Of a stretch of DNA of 64,000 nt, positions 42,104 to 51,454 are shown in pieces. The position numbers were made by a program, and so were the translations under genes. Origin of the DNA: Bradyrhizobium liaoningense (GTDB lineage Bacteria > Pseudomonadota > Alphaproteobacteria > Rhizobiales > Xanthobacteraceae). The notes below the pieces were generated by a model that saw only the letters and a program-made list of their open reading frames with translations, made no database searches and was not told the DNA's origin. The stretch covers positions 1 through 64,000 of the forward strand of contig NZ_JAFCJT010000007.1 of the NCBI RefSeq assembly GCF_018130785.1, in the 5' to 3' direction. Each line of letters opens with the position of its first letter. Positions within the stretch are counted from its first letter, which is position 1.

Positions 42104-42979
42104 ATGAAGCCGGCCGATATCCTCATCGCCATTCTGGTGGCGGTCATCTGGGGGCTTGCCTTCGTGGCGAGCCGGATCGCACTCGACGAATTTTCGCCGG
42201 AGCTGATGACGGCGATGCGCTTCACCATTGCCGCGGTGCCGTGCCTGTTCATTCCCAAGCCGAAGATCGCCTGGTCGCTGCTGATCGCCATCAGCTTCAC
42301 GCTGTTCCTCGGCCAGTTCCTGAGCCAGGCCTATGGCATCGCGCACGGTGTGCCGGTGGGGCTCACCAGCGTCGTCGTGCAGAGCCAGGCGCTGTTCACC
42401 ATCGGCTTTGCCGCGATCGCATTCGGCGAGCGGCCGACGCCGGTGCAGACGCTTGGCATCGTCGTCGCCGCAGTCGGTCTGCTCTTGATCTGCGGTACCG
42501 TCGGTTACGATTTCAGCGTTGGTGCCTTCGCGGTGCTTATGATCGCCCCGATTTGTTTTGCCGTCGGCAATCTCCTGCTGCGCGGCGCCCGTGGCGCGCC
42601 GATGTTCGACCTGTTCGCCTGGCTCTGCCTCACCGCCGCCGTGCCGCTGTTCGCGCTGGCGCTGGTCGTCAACGGGCCGGCGCCGACCTTCCAGTCGCTG
42701 ATCCATATGTCGCCGACTGGCCTCGGCTGCCTGCTGGCGATCGGCGCCATCTCGACCAGCATCGCCTATTGGCTGTGGGGCCGGCTGCTACGTGATTATC
42801 CAGCCGCTCAAGTGGTGCCGTTCGCGCTGCTGGTGCCGTTCGTCGGCTCGGCCGCTTCCAGCATCGTGTTTGGCGAGAAGTTCGGCCCGTTGCGGCTGGC
42901 CGGGATGCTGACGGTCATCGGCGGCATCGCGGTGATGGTGCTGGCGAGACGCCCGCAGCCGCTGCCGAAGACCGTGTGA
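42104..42979 (+). CDS. EamA/DMT-superfamily exporter
   Basis: 291 aa, ten membrane helices in two EamA repeats (LIAILVAVIWGLAFVASRIALDEFSPELMTAMRF opens the first; VLMIAPICFAVGNLLLRGARG the second). A drug/metabolite exporter of RhtA/YedA style, perhaps for amino acids given the ilv context (inference). The start at ATG 42104 follows the typical N-terminus. 49 bp after the methyltransferase. Confidence 0.87.
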   Translation: MKPADILIAILVAVIWGLAFVASRIALDEFSPELMTAMRFTIAAVPCLFIPKPKIAWSLLIAISFTLFLGQFLSQAYGIAHGVPVGLTSVVVQSQALFTIGFAAIAFGERPTPVQTLGIVVAAVGLLLICGTVGYDFSVGAFAVLMIAPICFAVGNLLLRGARGAPMFDLFAWLCLTAAVPLFALALVVNGPAPTFQSLIHMSPTGLGCLLAIGAISTSIAYWLWGRLLRDYPAAQVVPFALLVPFVGSAASSIVFGEKFGPLRLAGMLTVIGGIAVMVLARRPQPLPKTV

Positions 42980-42986
42980 GGTGAGC

Positions 42987-43589
42987 ATGTCCCAGTCGCT
43001 GCTCTATGCCTTCATCATCTTCGCCCTCGTGATGTTCTTCACGCCGGGGCCGAACAACATCATGCTGCTGTCGTCGGGACTGACTTACGGCTTCCGCCGC
43101 ACCATCCCGCATATCGCCGGCATCACGATCGGCTTCGCCTTCATGGTCGGCGCCGTCGGCCTAGGGCTCGGCACGGTGTTTCTGGCCTATCCGATCCTCC
43201 AGACCATCCTGAAATATGCCGGCGCCGCCTACTTGATTTACCTCGCCGCGGTGATCGCCTTCTCGGGGCCGGCCAAGCCGGGCGAGGAGGACGGCCGTGG
43301 CCCGATGACCTTCTGGGGCGCGGCGATGTTCCAGTGGATCAACGCCAAGGGCTGGGTGATCGTGATCGGCACCATCACCGCCTATACGGCGATCGCCCAA
43401 TTCCCCCTGAACATCGCGATCCAGACCCTGATCAGCCTGCTCGTCGGCACAGTCTCGACGGTGGTCTGGGCCCTGTTCGGCACTGCACTACGACCGGTAC
43501 TGACCTCGGAGCGGCTCGTCCGCGCCTTCAATATCGTGATGGCGCTCCTGCTGCTCGCCTCTCTCTACCCCGTTTTCATGGATGCATGA
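42987..43589 (+). CDS. LysE-family amino-acid exporter
   Basis: 200 aa, six membrane helices, with LysE/RhtB signatures FTPGPNNIMLLSSGLTYGFRRTIPHIAGI and GAAYLIYLAAVIAFSG. Exports amino acids such as Lys, Thr, homoserine or branched-chain ones. ATG 42987 is preceded by AGGTGAGC; the GTG at 42981 lies inside that Shine-Dalgarno. It follows the DMT exporter by 7 bp, so two exporters sit side by side within the ilv cluster. Confidence 0.88.
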   Translation: MSQSLLYAFIIFALVMFFTPGPNNIMLLSSGLTYGFRRTIPHIAGITIGFAFMVGAVGLGLGTVFLAYPILQTILKYAGAAYLIYLAAVIAFSGPAKPGEEDGRGPMTFWGAAMFQWINAKGWVIVIGTITAYTAIAQFPLNIAIQTLISLLVGTVSTVVWALFGTALRPVLTSERLVRAFNIVMALLLLASLYPVFMDA

Positions 43590-43721
43590 TGTCGCGGATT
43601 TCCATGCAGAAACGGGTTTCCCTACGGGCTGAAAATGCTCTAGACAGCCCCCGAAATCCGCAAATTTCACCCTTCGGACACTGACTATCGGCCGCTTCTG
43701 GCCCTGAACGAGGAAACGACT

Positions 43722-44741
43722 ATGCGTGTTTATTACGATCGCGACGCCGACCTGAACCTGATCAAGGGCAAGAAGGTCGCCATCGTCGGCTATGGCAGCC
43801 AGGGCCACGCCCATGCGCTCAACCTCAAGGACTCCGGCGTCAAGGAAGTCGCCATTGCGCTGCGCAAGGACTCGGGCTCGGTCAAGAAGGCGGAAGCCGC
43901 CGGTTTCAAGGTGATGGAAGTCGCTGAGGCCGCCAAATGGGCCGACCTCGTCATGATGCTGACCCCGGACGAGCTCCAGGGCGACATCTACCGCGAGCAC
44001 CTGCACGACAACATGAAGAAGGGCGCCGCCCTCGTGTTCGCGCACGGCCTCAACGTCCACTTCAACTTGCTCGACCCGCGCGCCGACCTCGACGTGCTCA
44101 TGATCGCACCGAAGGGCCCCGGCCACACCGTGCGCTCGGAATATCAGCGCGGCGGCGGCGTGCCCTGCCTGATCGCGATCGCCAAGGACGTCTCGGGCAA
44201 TGCCCATGACCTCGGCCTGTCCTACGCTTCGGCTGTCGGCGGCGGCCGCGCCGGCATCATCGAGACCACCTTCAAGGAAGAGTGCGAGACCGACCTGTTC
44301 GGCGAGCAGGTCGTGCTCTGCGGCGGCCTGGTCGAGCTGATCAAGGGCGGCTACGAGACCCTGGTCGAAGCCGGCTACGCCCCGGAGATGGCCTATTTCG
44401 AGTGCCTGCACGAGGTGAAGCTGATCGTCGACCTGATCTATGAAGGCGGCATCGCCAACATGAACTACTCGATCTCCAACACGGCCGAGTACGGCGAATA
44501 CGTCACCGGCCCGCGCATCGTCACCGCCGAGACCAAGGCTGAGATGAAGCGCGTTCTCGCCGACATCCAGGGCGGCAAGTTCGCCCGCGACTGGATGCTC
44601 GAGAACAAGGTCAACCAGACCTCGTTCAAGGCGACCCGTGCCAAGCTCGCCGCGCATCCGATCGAGGAAGTCGGCGCGAAGCTGCGCGACATGATGCCCT
44701 GGATCAAGAAGGGCGCGCTGGTCGACAAGAGCAAGAACTGA
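43722..44741 (+). CDS. ilvC: Ketol-acid reductoisomerase
   Basis: 339 aa class I KARI. NADPH site VAIVGYGSQGHAHALNLKDSG (G23 onward), catalytic region DLFGEQVVLCGGLVELIKGGYETLVEAGYAPEMAYFECLHEVKLIVDLIYEGG with the Mg-binding Asp and Glu residues. Converts acetolactate or acetohydroxybutyrate to dihydroxy-acids, the step after IlvIH. AACGAGGAAACGACT supplies the ribosome-binding site. 132 bp from the LysE gene, so it may have its own promoter. Confidence 0.97.
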   Translation: MRVYYDRDADLNLIKGKKVAIVGYGSQGHAHALNLKDSGVKEVAIALRKDSGSVKKAEAAGFKVMEVAEAAKWADLVMMLTPDELQGDIYREHLHDNMKKGAALVFAHGLNVHFNLLDPRADLDVLMIAPKGPGHTVRSEYQRGGGVPCLIAIAKDVSGNAHDLGLSYASAVGGGRAGIIETTFKEECETDLFGEQVVLCGGLVELIKGGYETLVEAGYAPEMAYFECLHEVKLIVDLIYEGGIANMNYSISNTAEYGEYVTGPRIVTAETKAEMKRVLADIQGGKFARDWMLENKVNQTSFKATRAKLAAHPIEEVGAKLRDMMPWIKKGALVDKSKN

Positions 44742-44751
44742 CGGCTGCGCC

Positions 44752-44793
44752 GTCATTCCGGGTTCGCGACTTCGTCGTGCCCCGGAATGACGC
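44752..44793. repeat. Palindrome after ilvC
   Basis: CGTCATTCCGGG / CCCGGAATGACG: perfect 12-bp arms, 18-nt loop. Typical rhizobial intergenic palindrome (TTCCGGG...CCCGGAAT class), 10 bp after the stop. Confidence 0.75.
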
Positions 44794-44847
44794 GCGAAGC
44801 ACAAGCTTCGCTCGCCAAACCAAATCTTAAAGCTTCTCGACTACATC

Positions 44848-44880
44848 GGAGCGAGATCGCGAACGGCGGTCTCGCTCCTT
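44848..44880 (+). terminator. Terminator downstream of ilvC
   Basis: GGAGCGAGA / TCTCGCTCC: 9-bp stem with a 13-nt loop followed by TTTCAT, about 110 bp after ilvC. Confidence 0.6.
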
Positions 44881-45214
44881 TCATCTCGCGCGAAGCATTG
44901 CTGCTTCATTCAAATTCTTCGCGAGCTGACGTGCCCTCTGAGCACGAAGAACTGACGCTTAAACCACATTCTTGGGCTCGCGTCGTTTCAGAACTTTTCC
45001 AGAAACTCGCGATCGCCAAAAGCCCAGCGTCTTCAAGATCGAGGATTCGGATCTTCATCTGCATCTTCAGGGCGCAATCAATCTCATGTCGCGAAGTTCG
45101 CGCGCCGCTTCATCTTAAGAATCGACACCCGCGACGTCCCTTTGAACGTTGGGCGGCATTGCGTTAACACATCCTTCTCTCCATGATCGCGGGAACTTGA
45201 GGGGGGAGGGGTCT

Positions 45215-46066
45215 ATGCGATCTGTCGTCGTCACCGGCGCGTCCACCGGCATCGGCTGGGCCATTGCGAAATTTCTGATCGGGCGCGGCTACCGCGTCTT
45301 CGGAAGCGTCCGCAAGCAGGCCGACGCCGACCGGCTCAAGGGCGAGTTCGGCGCCAATTTCATCCCGCTCCTGTTCGACGTCACCGATGAGGCCGCCGTA
45401 CTGGCCGCCGCCCGCCAGGTCCGCGAGGCGCAGGGCGACGAGACGCTGGCTGGTCTCGTCAACAACGCCGGGATCGCGGTTGCCGGTCCCGTGCTCGAAT
45501 TGTCGGCCGACGATTTCCGCCGCCAGATGGATATCAACGTCATCGGCCCTGTCATCGCGACGCAAGCCTTCGGGCCACTGCTCGGTGCGGACCCGTCACT
45601 GAAAGGACCGAAGGGGCGGATCGTGATGATCAGCTCCGTCGCCGGCAAGAACGGCAATCCACTGTCGGCGCCTTACTGCACCTCCAAGCACGCCATCGAA
45701 GGTCTGTCGGAGAGCCTGCGCCGCGAGCTGATGCTGTTCGGCATCGACGTCATCATCGTCGCGCCCGGTGCGGTGAAGACGCCGATCTGGAGCAAGGCCG
45801 AGCAGATCGATCTCTCGGTCTACCAGAACTCGCCCTATCTGCCGGCGCTCAACAAGGTCATGGCGTTCATGATGAAGCTCGGCGAGACCGGGCTGCCGGC
45901 CGAGCGGATCGCCGAGGTCGTCTTCGAGGCGCTCGCGGCTGTGCGGCCCAAGGTTCGCTATCAGATCACGCCGGACCGGATGCGGCACCTGATGACGGCC
46001 ACCTTGCCCAAGCGTGTGGTCGATCGCATCATCGCCAAGCGCCTTGGGCTGCTGCCGCAGGGCTGA
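45215..46066 (+). CDS. SDR-family oxidoreductase
   Basis: 283 aa classical SDR of the retinol/17-beta-hydroxysteroid-dehydrogenase-like type: VVVTGASTGIGWAIAKFL (NADP site, residues ~5-22), NNAGIAVAGPVLEL, catalytic Ser in MISSVAGK and YCTSK (Tyr/Lys). An extended C-terminus (~KVRYQITPDRMRHLMTATLPKR) resembles that branch. ATG 45215 follows GGGGGGAGGGG. Substrate unknown; monocistronic, converging on the membrane gene downstream. Confidence 0.9.
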   Translation: MRSVVVTGASTGIGWAIAKFLIGRGYRVFGSVRKQADADRLKGEFGANFIPLLFDVTDEAAVLAAARQVREAQGDETLAGLVNNAGIAVAGPVLELSADDFRRQMDINVIGPVIATQAFGPLLGADPSLKGPKGRIVMISSVAGKNGNPLSAPYCTSKHAIEGLSESLRRELMLFGIDVIIVAPGAVKTPIWSKAEQIDLSVYQNSPYLPALNKVMAFMMKLGETGLPAERIAEVVFEALAAVRPKVRYQITPDRMRHLMTATLPKRVVDRIIAKRLGLLPQG

Positions 46067-46075
46067 GCCCGCCGC

Positions 46076-46744
46076 TCAGCCCGCTTCGGCTGCCCGCCGG
46101 CGGGGATGGGCGGGGATCGCGATCAATCGCAGCGCCATCACGGCGAGCAGTGGGATGAGGAACGCGGCATAGAGCGGCATCGCCGGCACGCGCTTGCCGA
46201 ACGACACCATGAACTGGAACCAGAGATAGTAGCCGCCCGTGAGGTGCAGCACGCGCCAGGCTCGCGGCCCGAGCAGCGCGGCGGTGCGCTCGAACGAGGT
46301 CGCGCTCAGGGCAATGATGAAGGCGTAGCCGATGCCGCCGAAGATGTAGGAGGCGGCCGAGGTGGCCTCCGCGAAGTTGGCAGGATCCATCTTGGCGAAC
46401 GCGACGATCGCAACCGCATGGACGGCGTGGGAGGTCGCAAAGCTCAGGCCGAGATAGCGCCGGTTGCGGCGCTGCCAGCGGGTCCAGGCGTTAGGCCTCA
46501 GCCGTGCCAGCGCCGCGGCACTGAAGGCAAGGCAGAACAGCAGCAACGAGCTTCGTGCCGTGAAACGGATCACCATCCGCACGCCCTCGACCTCGAACTG
46601 CCGCATCGACGTGATCCACAGGCTGAGCGCGATCAGGCTCAGGGAGAGGATGGCGAGCAGTCGCCAGCCCTCGAACCAGTCTTGACGTTCCCTCACGATG
46701 ACTTCCTCCGTTATGTAATCGACGATTTCATTTATGGGCGGCAT
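46076..46744 (-). CDS. Ferric-reductase-like haem-binding membrane protein
   Basis: 222 aa, about six membrane helices. His pairs in LSFATSHAVHAVAIVAF and RVLHLTGGYYLWF fit the bis-haem b ligation of the Ferric_reduct/MsrQ-like fold, without FAD/NAD domains. Probably a quinol- or haem-linked transmembrane electron carrier. I chose ATG 46744 because the alternative at 46777 would place a TetR operator inside the gene. Divergent from a TetR gene that probably controls it. Confidence 0.75.
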   Translation of the reverse strand: MPPINEIVDYITEEVIVRERQDWFEGWRLLAILSLSLIALSLWITSMRQFEVEGVRMVIRFTARSSLLLFCLAFSAAALARLRPNAWTRWQRRNRRYLGLSFATSHAVHAVAIVAFAKMDPANFAEATSAASYIFGGIGYAFIIALSATSFERTAALLGPRAWRVLHLTGGYYLWFQFMVSFGKRVPAMPLYAAFLIPLLAVMALRLIAIPAHPRRRAAEAG

Positions 46745-46755
46745 CACCACAATGG

Positions 46756-46772
46756 TGTAATCGCTGCTTACA
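46756..46772. promoter_or_regulatory. Candidate TetR operator
   Basis: TGTAA-TCGCTGC-TTACA: perfect 5-bp half-sites with a 7-bp spacer, between the divergent membrane protein and tetR starts. Confidence 0.45.
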
Positions 46773-46801
46773 TTCACGTTCGAGTGATGCTAGGAAGTCT
46801 C

Positions 46802-47455
46802 ATGCCCTTCGGTCAGACGTCCAAGCCGCGTACGCGCCGCCAGACCCCCGAGGCCCGGCCCTATCATCACGGCGACCTCCGCCGCGTGTTGATCGATGCT
46901 GCGCTGCAACTGGCGGCAGAGGGTGCCGACGTCTCGGTGCGCGAGGCCGCACGCCGGGCCGCGGTTTCGCCGGGGGCGCCGTTCCGGCACTTCCCCAGCC
47001 GCGACGCGCTGATGGCGGCGGTGGCCGAGGAGGCGCAGCGGCGCTTTCGTACCGAGATCGAGGTAGCGCTGGACCAGGTGCCGGCCGCCGACCCGCTCGG
47101 CCGCTTCCGCGCCTTCGGGCTCGCCTATCTGCGCTGGGCGATGCGCAACCCCGCACATTTCGAGATCATCTCCACGGGGCGCTACTTCGCCCATGGCAGC
47201 TCGGCGGAACTGACGCGGGACAATGCCGAGCTGGTCGCGCTGACCGAGCGGATGCTGGCTCAGGCTGCGGAGCAGGGCCTGCTGCGGTCGGCCGACCTCA
47301 AGCGCATCCAGATCGCCGGCCGTGCTTTGGTCTACGGGTTTGCCCGGATGAACCTCGACGGCCACTTTCCGCGCTGGAGGGTGGAGGAGGGCGACATCGA
47401 GCGGATGGCAGAGGGGGTGATCGATCTGTTCATCGCAGGGATTGCCAAACGCTAG
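46802..47455 (+). CDS. TetR-family regulator with TetR_C WHG-like domain
   Basis: 217 aa from ATG 46802. RPYHHGDLRRVLIDAALQLAAEGADVSVREAARRAAVSPGAPFRHFPSRDALM is the HTH (residues ~17-65), in the HHGDLR subclass; the C-terminal part RFRAFGLAYLRWAMRNPAHFEIIS matches the WHG domain. Likely autoregulates and represses the divergent haem-binding membrane protein through TGTAA-N7-TTACA. Confidence 0.88.
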   Translation: MPFGQTSKPRTRRQTPEARPYHHGDLRRVLIDAALQLAAEGADVSVREAARRAAVSPGAPFRHFPSRDALMAAVAEEAQRRFRTEIEVALDQVPAADPLGRFRAFGLAYLRWAMRNPAHFEIISTGRYFAHGSSAELTRDNAELVALTERMLAQAAEQGLLRSADLKRIQIAGRALVYGFARMNLDGHFPRWRVEEGDIERMAEGVIDLFIAGIAKR

Positions 47456-47634
47456 CGTCGCCTGCCGTGCGGCTGTTCGCCGCCTACTAACATTAAGCGA
47501 AGGTCGGAGCGCGGCCTGCGTTGCTTGTCCGTGACCGTTCAATTACAGTTTTGTGACATGGTGCAGGCGTCCGGCTGCGCCGGACGCCGCTGGCGGGCCA
47601 GAGGCTGGCATCCCCGCGCCGGACCAGAAGTTGC

Positions 47635-49356
47635 GTGTCGTCGATGGCGTCCGCGCCGAATCCAGGTCCTTCTGCCACGACCGCCGTGCTGGCCAGCGTC
47701 GCCGCGCTCGGTATCTGGCGGCTGCTCGCGGTCGCGGCGCCGCATCTGGCAGCACTCGCGCTGATGTACGAGACCGAGACCGATTTCGGTTCGCGTCTCT
47801 CCTTCGCGCTCGCCTGGGGCATCCTCAACTTCTTCTGGATCACGCTGCTGCGCCGGCCGGCGCTGTCGGGCGCGCTCTCGCTGACCATGGTCGTGGTGCT
47901 GGTGCTGCTGTCGCGGCTCAAGCACGACGTCGTGCAGATGACGGTCAACTTCATCGACCTGATGATGATCGACCGCGACACCGTCGCCTTCCTGTTCACG
48001 ATTTTCCCGAACCTGCGCTGGTCGATGATCCTGGCCGGCCTCGTCACGCTGCCGCTGATGTATGCGCTGTGGTGGCTCGATCCGTTCCGCATCCGTCGGC
48101 TGCCGGCACTTGCCTCCATGCTCACCTGTGTCGCCGCACTGGTCGGCTATTCGCTCTATCATCCGGACGAGGCCTGGCGCGGCTATTACGACGACGGCTA
48201 TCTCTCGAAATTCTTCCGCTCCGGCGTCAGCGCGGTTTCCGACTTCGCGCAATACGGCTTCATGGAGTCGGCGGCCTCGACCAACGAACGGCTCAACATG
48301 CCACTGGTGGATGCCTGCCACCCCGCGGGGCGCCGGCCGAACATCATCATGGTCCATGATGAATCGAGCTTCGACATTCGCGCCGCGCAGGGCATCAAGG
48401 TGCCGCAGGGCTACGGCAGTCATTTCAAATCCTGGGACGGCAAGCAGCGCACGTTCCTGGCCGAGAGCAATGGCGGGCCGAGCTGGTTCACCGAATACAA
48501 CGTGCTCGCCGGCCTCTCCTCGCGCTCGTTCGGCCGCTTCGCCTATTTTGTGACGCGCATCGCGACGGGCCGCGTCGAGCGCGGCCTGCCGCTGGCGCTG
48601 CGCCGCTGCGGCTATGACACGATGTCGCTCTATCCCGCCTATGGCGGCTTCATGGGCGCGCGCAGCTTCCAGATGACGACCGGCGTGGAGCGCTTCCTCG
48701 ACTCCAAGGATCTCGGCGCCAAGGACGTCGAGCCGGACTCTTTTTTCTACGACAAGGCGCTCCAGCTGATGGGCCAGCAGCCGCCGAACAAGCCGCTGTT
48801 CACCTTCATCTATCTCGGCGCCAATCATTTCCCCTGGGAGACGCGCTTCCGCCCCGATCTGCTGCCGAACTGGCGCGCTCCGGGTAATGCGGCGTCCATC
48901 GACGAATATCTGCGCCGGCAGGCGTTGAGCGCCGAGCAGTACAGAGCGTTTGTCGCGGGCCTGAAGAAGAATTTTCCCGGCGAGCCCTTCCTGATCGTGC
49001 GCTACGGCGATCATCAGCCGGAGTTTGCACCGAACCTCCTCGAGCCCGGGCTCGACGAGGGCGCTCTCGGCAAGAAGCTCGATGCTTACGATCCGCGTCT
49101 CTACGCGACCTATTACGCGATCGACGCCGTCAATTTCGAGCCGGTGAAGAGCGAGGCCGTGATGGAAACGGTCGACGGCCCCTATCTCCCGCTGGTGATT
49201 CAGGAAGCCGCCGGCATTCCGCTCGATCCGTCCTTCGCCGAGCAGAAGCAGATCATGCTCCGCTGCAAGGGCATCTTCTACGGCTGCAAGGACGGCGCCG
49301 AAGCGCGGCGGCTCAACCGGCTGCTGATCAATGCGGGCATGATCCGCGGGCTGTAG
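47635..49356 (+). CDS. Sulfatase-superfamily membrane enzyme (LTA-synthase/phosphoethanolamine-transferase-like)
   Basis: 573 aa from GTG 47635 (ATG 47644 also possible). The N-terminal third has four to five membrane helices (LASVAALGIWRLLAVAAPHLAALAL... LASMLTCVAALVGYSLY). A periplasmic alkaline-phosphatase-fold domain follows: NIIMVHDESSFDI (metal Glu/Asp), GGPSWFTEYNVLAGLSS (nucleophile region), and YGDHQPEF (metal Asp/His). Such enzymes transfer phospho-groups to lipids or glycans of the envelope. The exact substrate is unknown. No partner gene nearby. Confidence 0.8.
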   Translation: MSSMASAPNPGPSATTAVLASVAALGIWRLLAVAAPHLAALALMYETETDFGSRLSFALAWGILNFFWITLLRRPALSGALSLTMVVVLVLLSRLKHDVVQMTVNFIDLMMIDRDTVAFLFTIFPNLRWSMILAGLVTLPLMYALWWLDPFRIRRLPALASMLTCVAALVGYSLYHPDEAWRGYYDDGYLSKFFRSGVSAVSDFAQYGFMESAASTNERLNMPLVDACHPAGRRPNIIMVHDESSFDIRAAQGIKVPQGYGSHFKSWDGKQRTFLAESNGGPSWFTEYNVLAGLSSRSFGRFAYFVTRIATGRVERGLPLALRRCGYDTMSLYPAYGGFMGARSFQMTTGVERFLDSKDLGAKDVEPDSFFYDKALQLMGQQPPNKPLFTFIYLGANHFPWETRFRPDLLPNWRAPGNAASIDEYLRRQALSAEQYRAFVAGLKKNFPGEPFLIVRYGDHQPEFAPNLLEPGLDEGALGKKLDAYDPRLYATYYAIDAVNFEPVKSEAVMETVDGPYLPLVIQEAAGIPLDPSFAEQKQIMLRCKGIFYGCKDGAEARRLNRLLINAGMIRGL

Positions 49357-49490
49357 CCATCGCGGCCATTCATTCGCCACCGCATCCGGCGATATTTTGG
49401 CCCGGCGTCCTCCTCCGAACGAGGGACGCGATGAAGCACGATGCCGACTAATGGGGCGTTCGATCAACCGCGAATCCAAAGGAGGAGTCA

Positions 49491-49868
49491 TTGGCAATTT
49501 CCGTGAAACAGATGCTCGAGGCCGCCAACGCGGCCGTGCCGAAGATCACGCCGGCTCAGGCGAAGGAGATGATCGGGAAGGGCGCGCTCGTGCTCGACGT
49601 GCGCGATGCGCCTGAGATCGAGAAGAGCGGCAAGATCCCGGGCGCGCTGAATATCTCCCGCGGCATGCTGGAGTTTCGGGCCGACCCGGACTCGCCCTAT
49701 CACGACAAGTCCCTCGCCAAGGACAAGACCGTGATCCTCTATTGCGCCTCCGGCGGTCGCTCCGCCCTCGCCGGCAAGCTGCTGCAGGACATGGGCTACG
49801 GCCAGGTCTACAACGTCGGCGGCTTCAAGGACTGGGTCGATGCCGGAGGGGCGACCGAGAAGGCGTAG
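49491..49868 (+). CDS. Rhodanese-like domain protein
   Basis: 125 aa, single rhodanese domain. LVLDVRDAPEIEKSGKIPGALNI (CH2A-like) and the active loop ILYCASGGRSALAG with Cys at about residue 84. Probably a sulfurtransferase or persulfide carrier; partners unknown. The start is TTG 49491, supported by GGAGGAG directly before it and by the usual N-terminus AISVKQMLEAANA. Confidence 0.88.
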   Translation: MAISVKQMLEAANAAVPKITPAQAKEMIGKGALVLDVRDAPEIEKSGKIPGALNISRGMLEFRADPDSPYHDKSLAKDKTVILYCASGGRSALAGKLLQDMGYGQVYNVGGFKDWVDAGGATEKA

Positions 49869-49894
49869 CAGGGCCGCGGCGCAGGGAAGGAACC

Positions 49895-51454
49895 CTAGCG
49901 CCGGCCCACCTTCGCCCACAGCCACTTCGCCACCGCATCGGGCGATGAATTCGCGTCATTACCGCTGGCGCGCAGGTTTGCCTCGCGCATCGTGGCGATG
50001 TCGATCTTGCCGAGCAGCGGCTTGAGGGCCGACTGCAGTGTCCCGTCCCCGGCGCGCTTCGGCGCCAGCAGCAGGATCGCGTCATAGGGCGGAATCGCGT
50101 GTTTGGGATCGTCGAGCGCTGTGAGGTCGTATTTCGCGATCAGGCCGTCACTGGTGTAGCCGGCGATGACGTCGACCTCGCCGCTGGCGACCGCGGCATA
50201 CATGAAGTCCGGCTGCATCTGGCGCTGGGCGCGGAACTGAAGGCCGTAGGCTTTTTGCAGCGCCGCCCATTCCGGGCGCGAGAAGAATTCGTAGTCGCCG
50301 GCAATCGACAGCGTCGATGCATGCGCGGCGAGATCGGCGATGCTGCGGATGCCAAGCGCCTCGGCGCGCTTCTTCGGCATCACCAGCGCGTAGGCGTTCT
50401 CGAAGCCGAGATCGCCGAGCAGGGTGATGTTGTCCTTGGCGAGCGCGGTCTTCAGATCGGCGAGCAGCTCGGCACGCGGCTTGATGTCGGTTCGATGCAG
50501 CTGGTTGGCCCAGAGCGTACCGGAATAGTCGACATAGAGATCGATGTCGCCCGCCTTCAGCGCCTCGAAGATGACGCTGGAGCCGAGACCCGACCGGGCG
50601 GTCGCGGAGAGGCCGGTGGCCTGGAGGCGGTCCCTCAGCAGGGCCGACAGCACATATTGCTCGGCGAATGTCTTGGCGCCTACGACATAGCTCTGCGACG
50701 AGCGTCCCATCGTCGGTACCAGCGTTGCTGCGACCAGCGCCGCGATCCCGATGCCTCCGAGCGCGGTGCGCAGGCGGCTGCGGTGGCGCAAGCCGCTCTC
50801 GATCAGGCCGAGCAGCTGATCGACGGCGAGCGCGAGCAGGGCCGAGGCAAAGCAGCCGAACAGCACGAACACCCAGTTCTGGGTCTGAAGGCCGGCGAAG
50901 ATGTAGTTGCCGAGGCTGGTCTGGCCGATCGGCGTCGACAGCGTCGCGGTGCCGATCACCCACACCGCGGCGGTGCGGATGCCCGCCATCATCACGGGGA
51001 GTGCCAGCGGCAGCTCGATCATCGTCAGCGACTGACGCGGCGTCATGCCGACGCCCTTCGCGGCCTCGATCAGCGCGGGATCGATGCCGTTGAGGCCGGT
51101 AATGCCGTTGCGCAGCACCGGCAGCATCGAATAGAGCGCGAGCGCCAGCATCGCCGGCAGGAAACCGAACGCGGAGAAGGACACGCCGAACCAGGCGAGC
51201 GTGACCGAGGCGGCGGCGAGCAGCAGCGGATAGAACAGCGCGAGCAGCGCGAGGCCCGGTACCGTCTGCACAATGCTGGCAAGCGCGAGCAGGACGGCCC
51301 GCGGCGCCGGGCGGTTGCGGGTCAGGATCGCCAGCGGCAGGCTGACGGCGAGGCCAAGCGCGAGCGCGGCGAGGCTGACCCGCACATGGTTGCCGAGATA
51401 GTCGGGCAGATGCGCCAGCGCCTCGCCCCAGCGCGGATCATTGGGGAAGCTCAT
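49895..51454 (-). CDS. Fused permease/substrate-binding protein of an OpuC-type osmolyte ABC transporter
   Basis: 519 aa. Residues ~1-220 are a ProW/OpuCB-like permease (five to six helices; EAAKGVGMTPRQSLTMIELPLALPVMMAG is the ATPase-coupling EAA loop). After a further helix, residues ~245-519 form an OpuCC/ProX-like binding domain (VVGAKTFAEQYVLSALLRDRL, YVDYSGTLWANQL). Imports glycine betaine, choline or related quaternary amines. Its start overlaps the ATPase stop by 4 bp. Confidence 0.9.
   Translation of the reverse strand: MSFPNDPRWGEALAHLPDYLGNHVRVSLAALALGLAVSLPLAILTRNRPAPRAVLLALASIVQTVPGLALLALFYPLLLAAASVTLAWFGVSFSAFGFLPAMLALALYSMLPVLRNGITGLNGIDPALIEAAKGVGMTPRQSLTMIELPLALPVMMAGIRTAAVWVIGTATLSTPIGQTSLGNYIFAGLQTQNWVFVLFGCFASALLALAVDQLLGLIESGLRHRSRLRTALGGIGIAALVAATLVPTMGRSSQSYVVGAKTFAEQYVLSALLRDRLQATGLSATARSGLGSSVIFEALKAGDIDLYVDYSGTLWANQLHRTDIKPRAELLADLKTALAKDNITLLGDLGFENAYALVMPKKRAEALGIRSIADLAAHASTLSIAGDYEFFSRPEWAALQKAYGLQFRAQRQMQPDFMYAAVASGEVDVIAGYTSDGLIAKYDLTALDDPKHAIPPYDAILLLAPKRAGDGTLQSALKPLLGKIDIATMREANLRASGNDANSSPDAVAKWLWAKVGRR

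Larger units (their letters stand above)
44742..45214. other. Gene-free stretch after ilvC
   Basis: Contains a 12-bp-arm palindrome (44752-44793) and a terminator hairpin (44848-44878). The remaining ~330 bp are visibly less GC-rich than the genes. An open frame of 126 codons (44787-45167) crosses it but starts inside the palindrome, has no Shine-Dalgarno and no domain. I see no gene there. Confidence 0.45.

Noticed and set aside
44787..45167. A 126-codon frame after ilvC
   Set aside because: Starts inside a palindromic repeat, crosses a terminator hairpin, lacks a Shine-Dalgarno and any recognisable domain.
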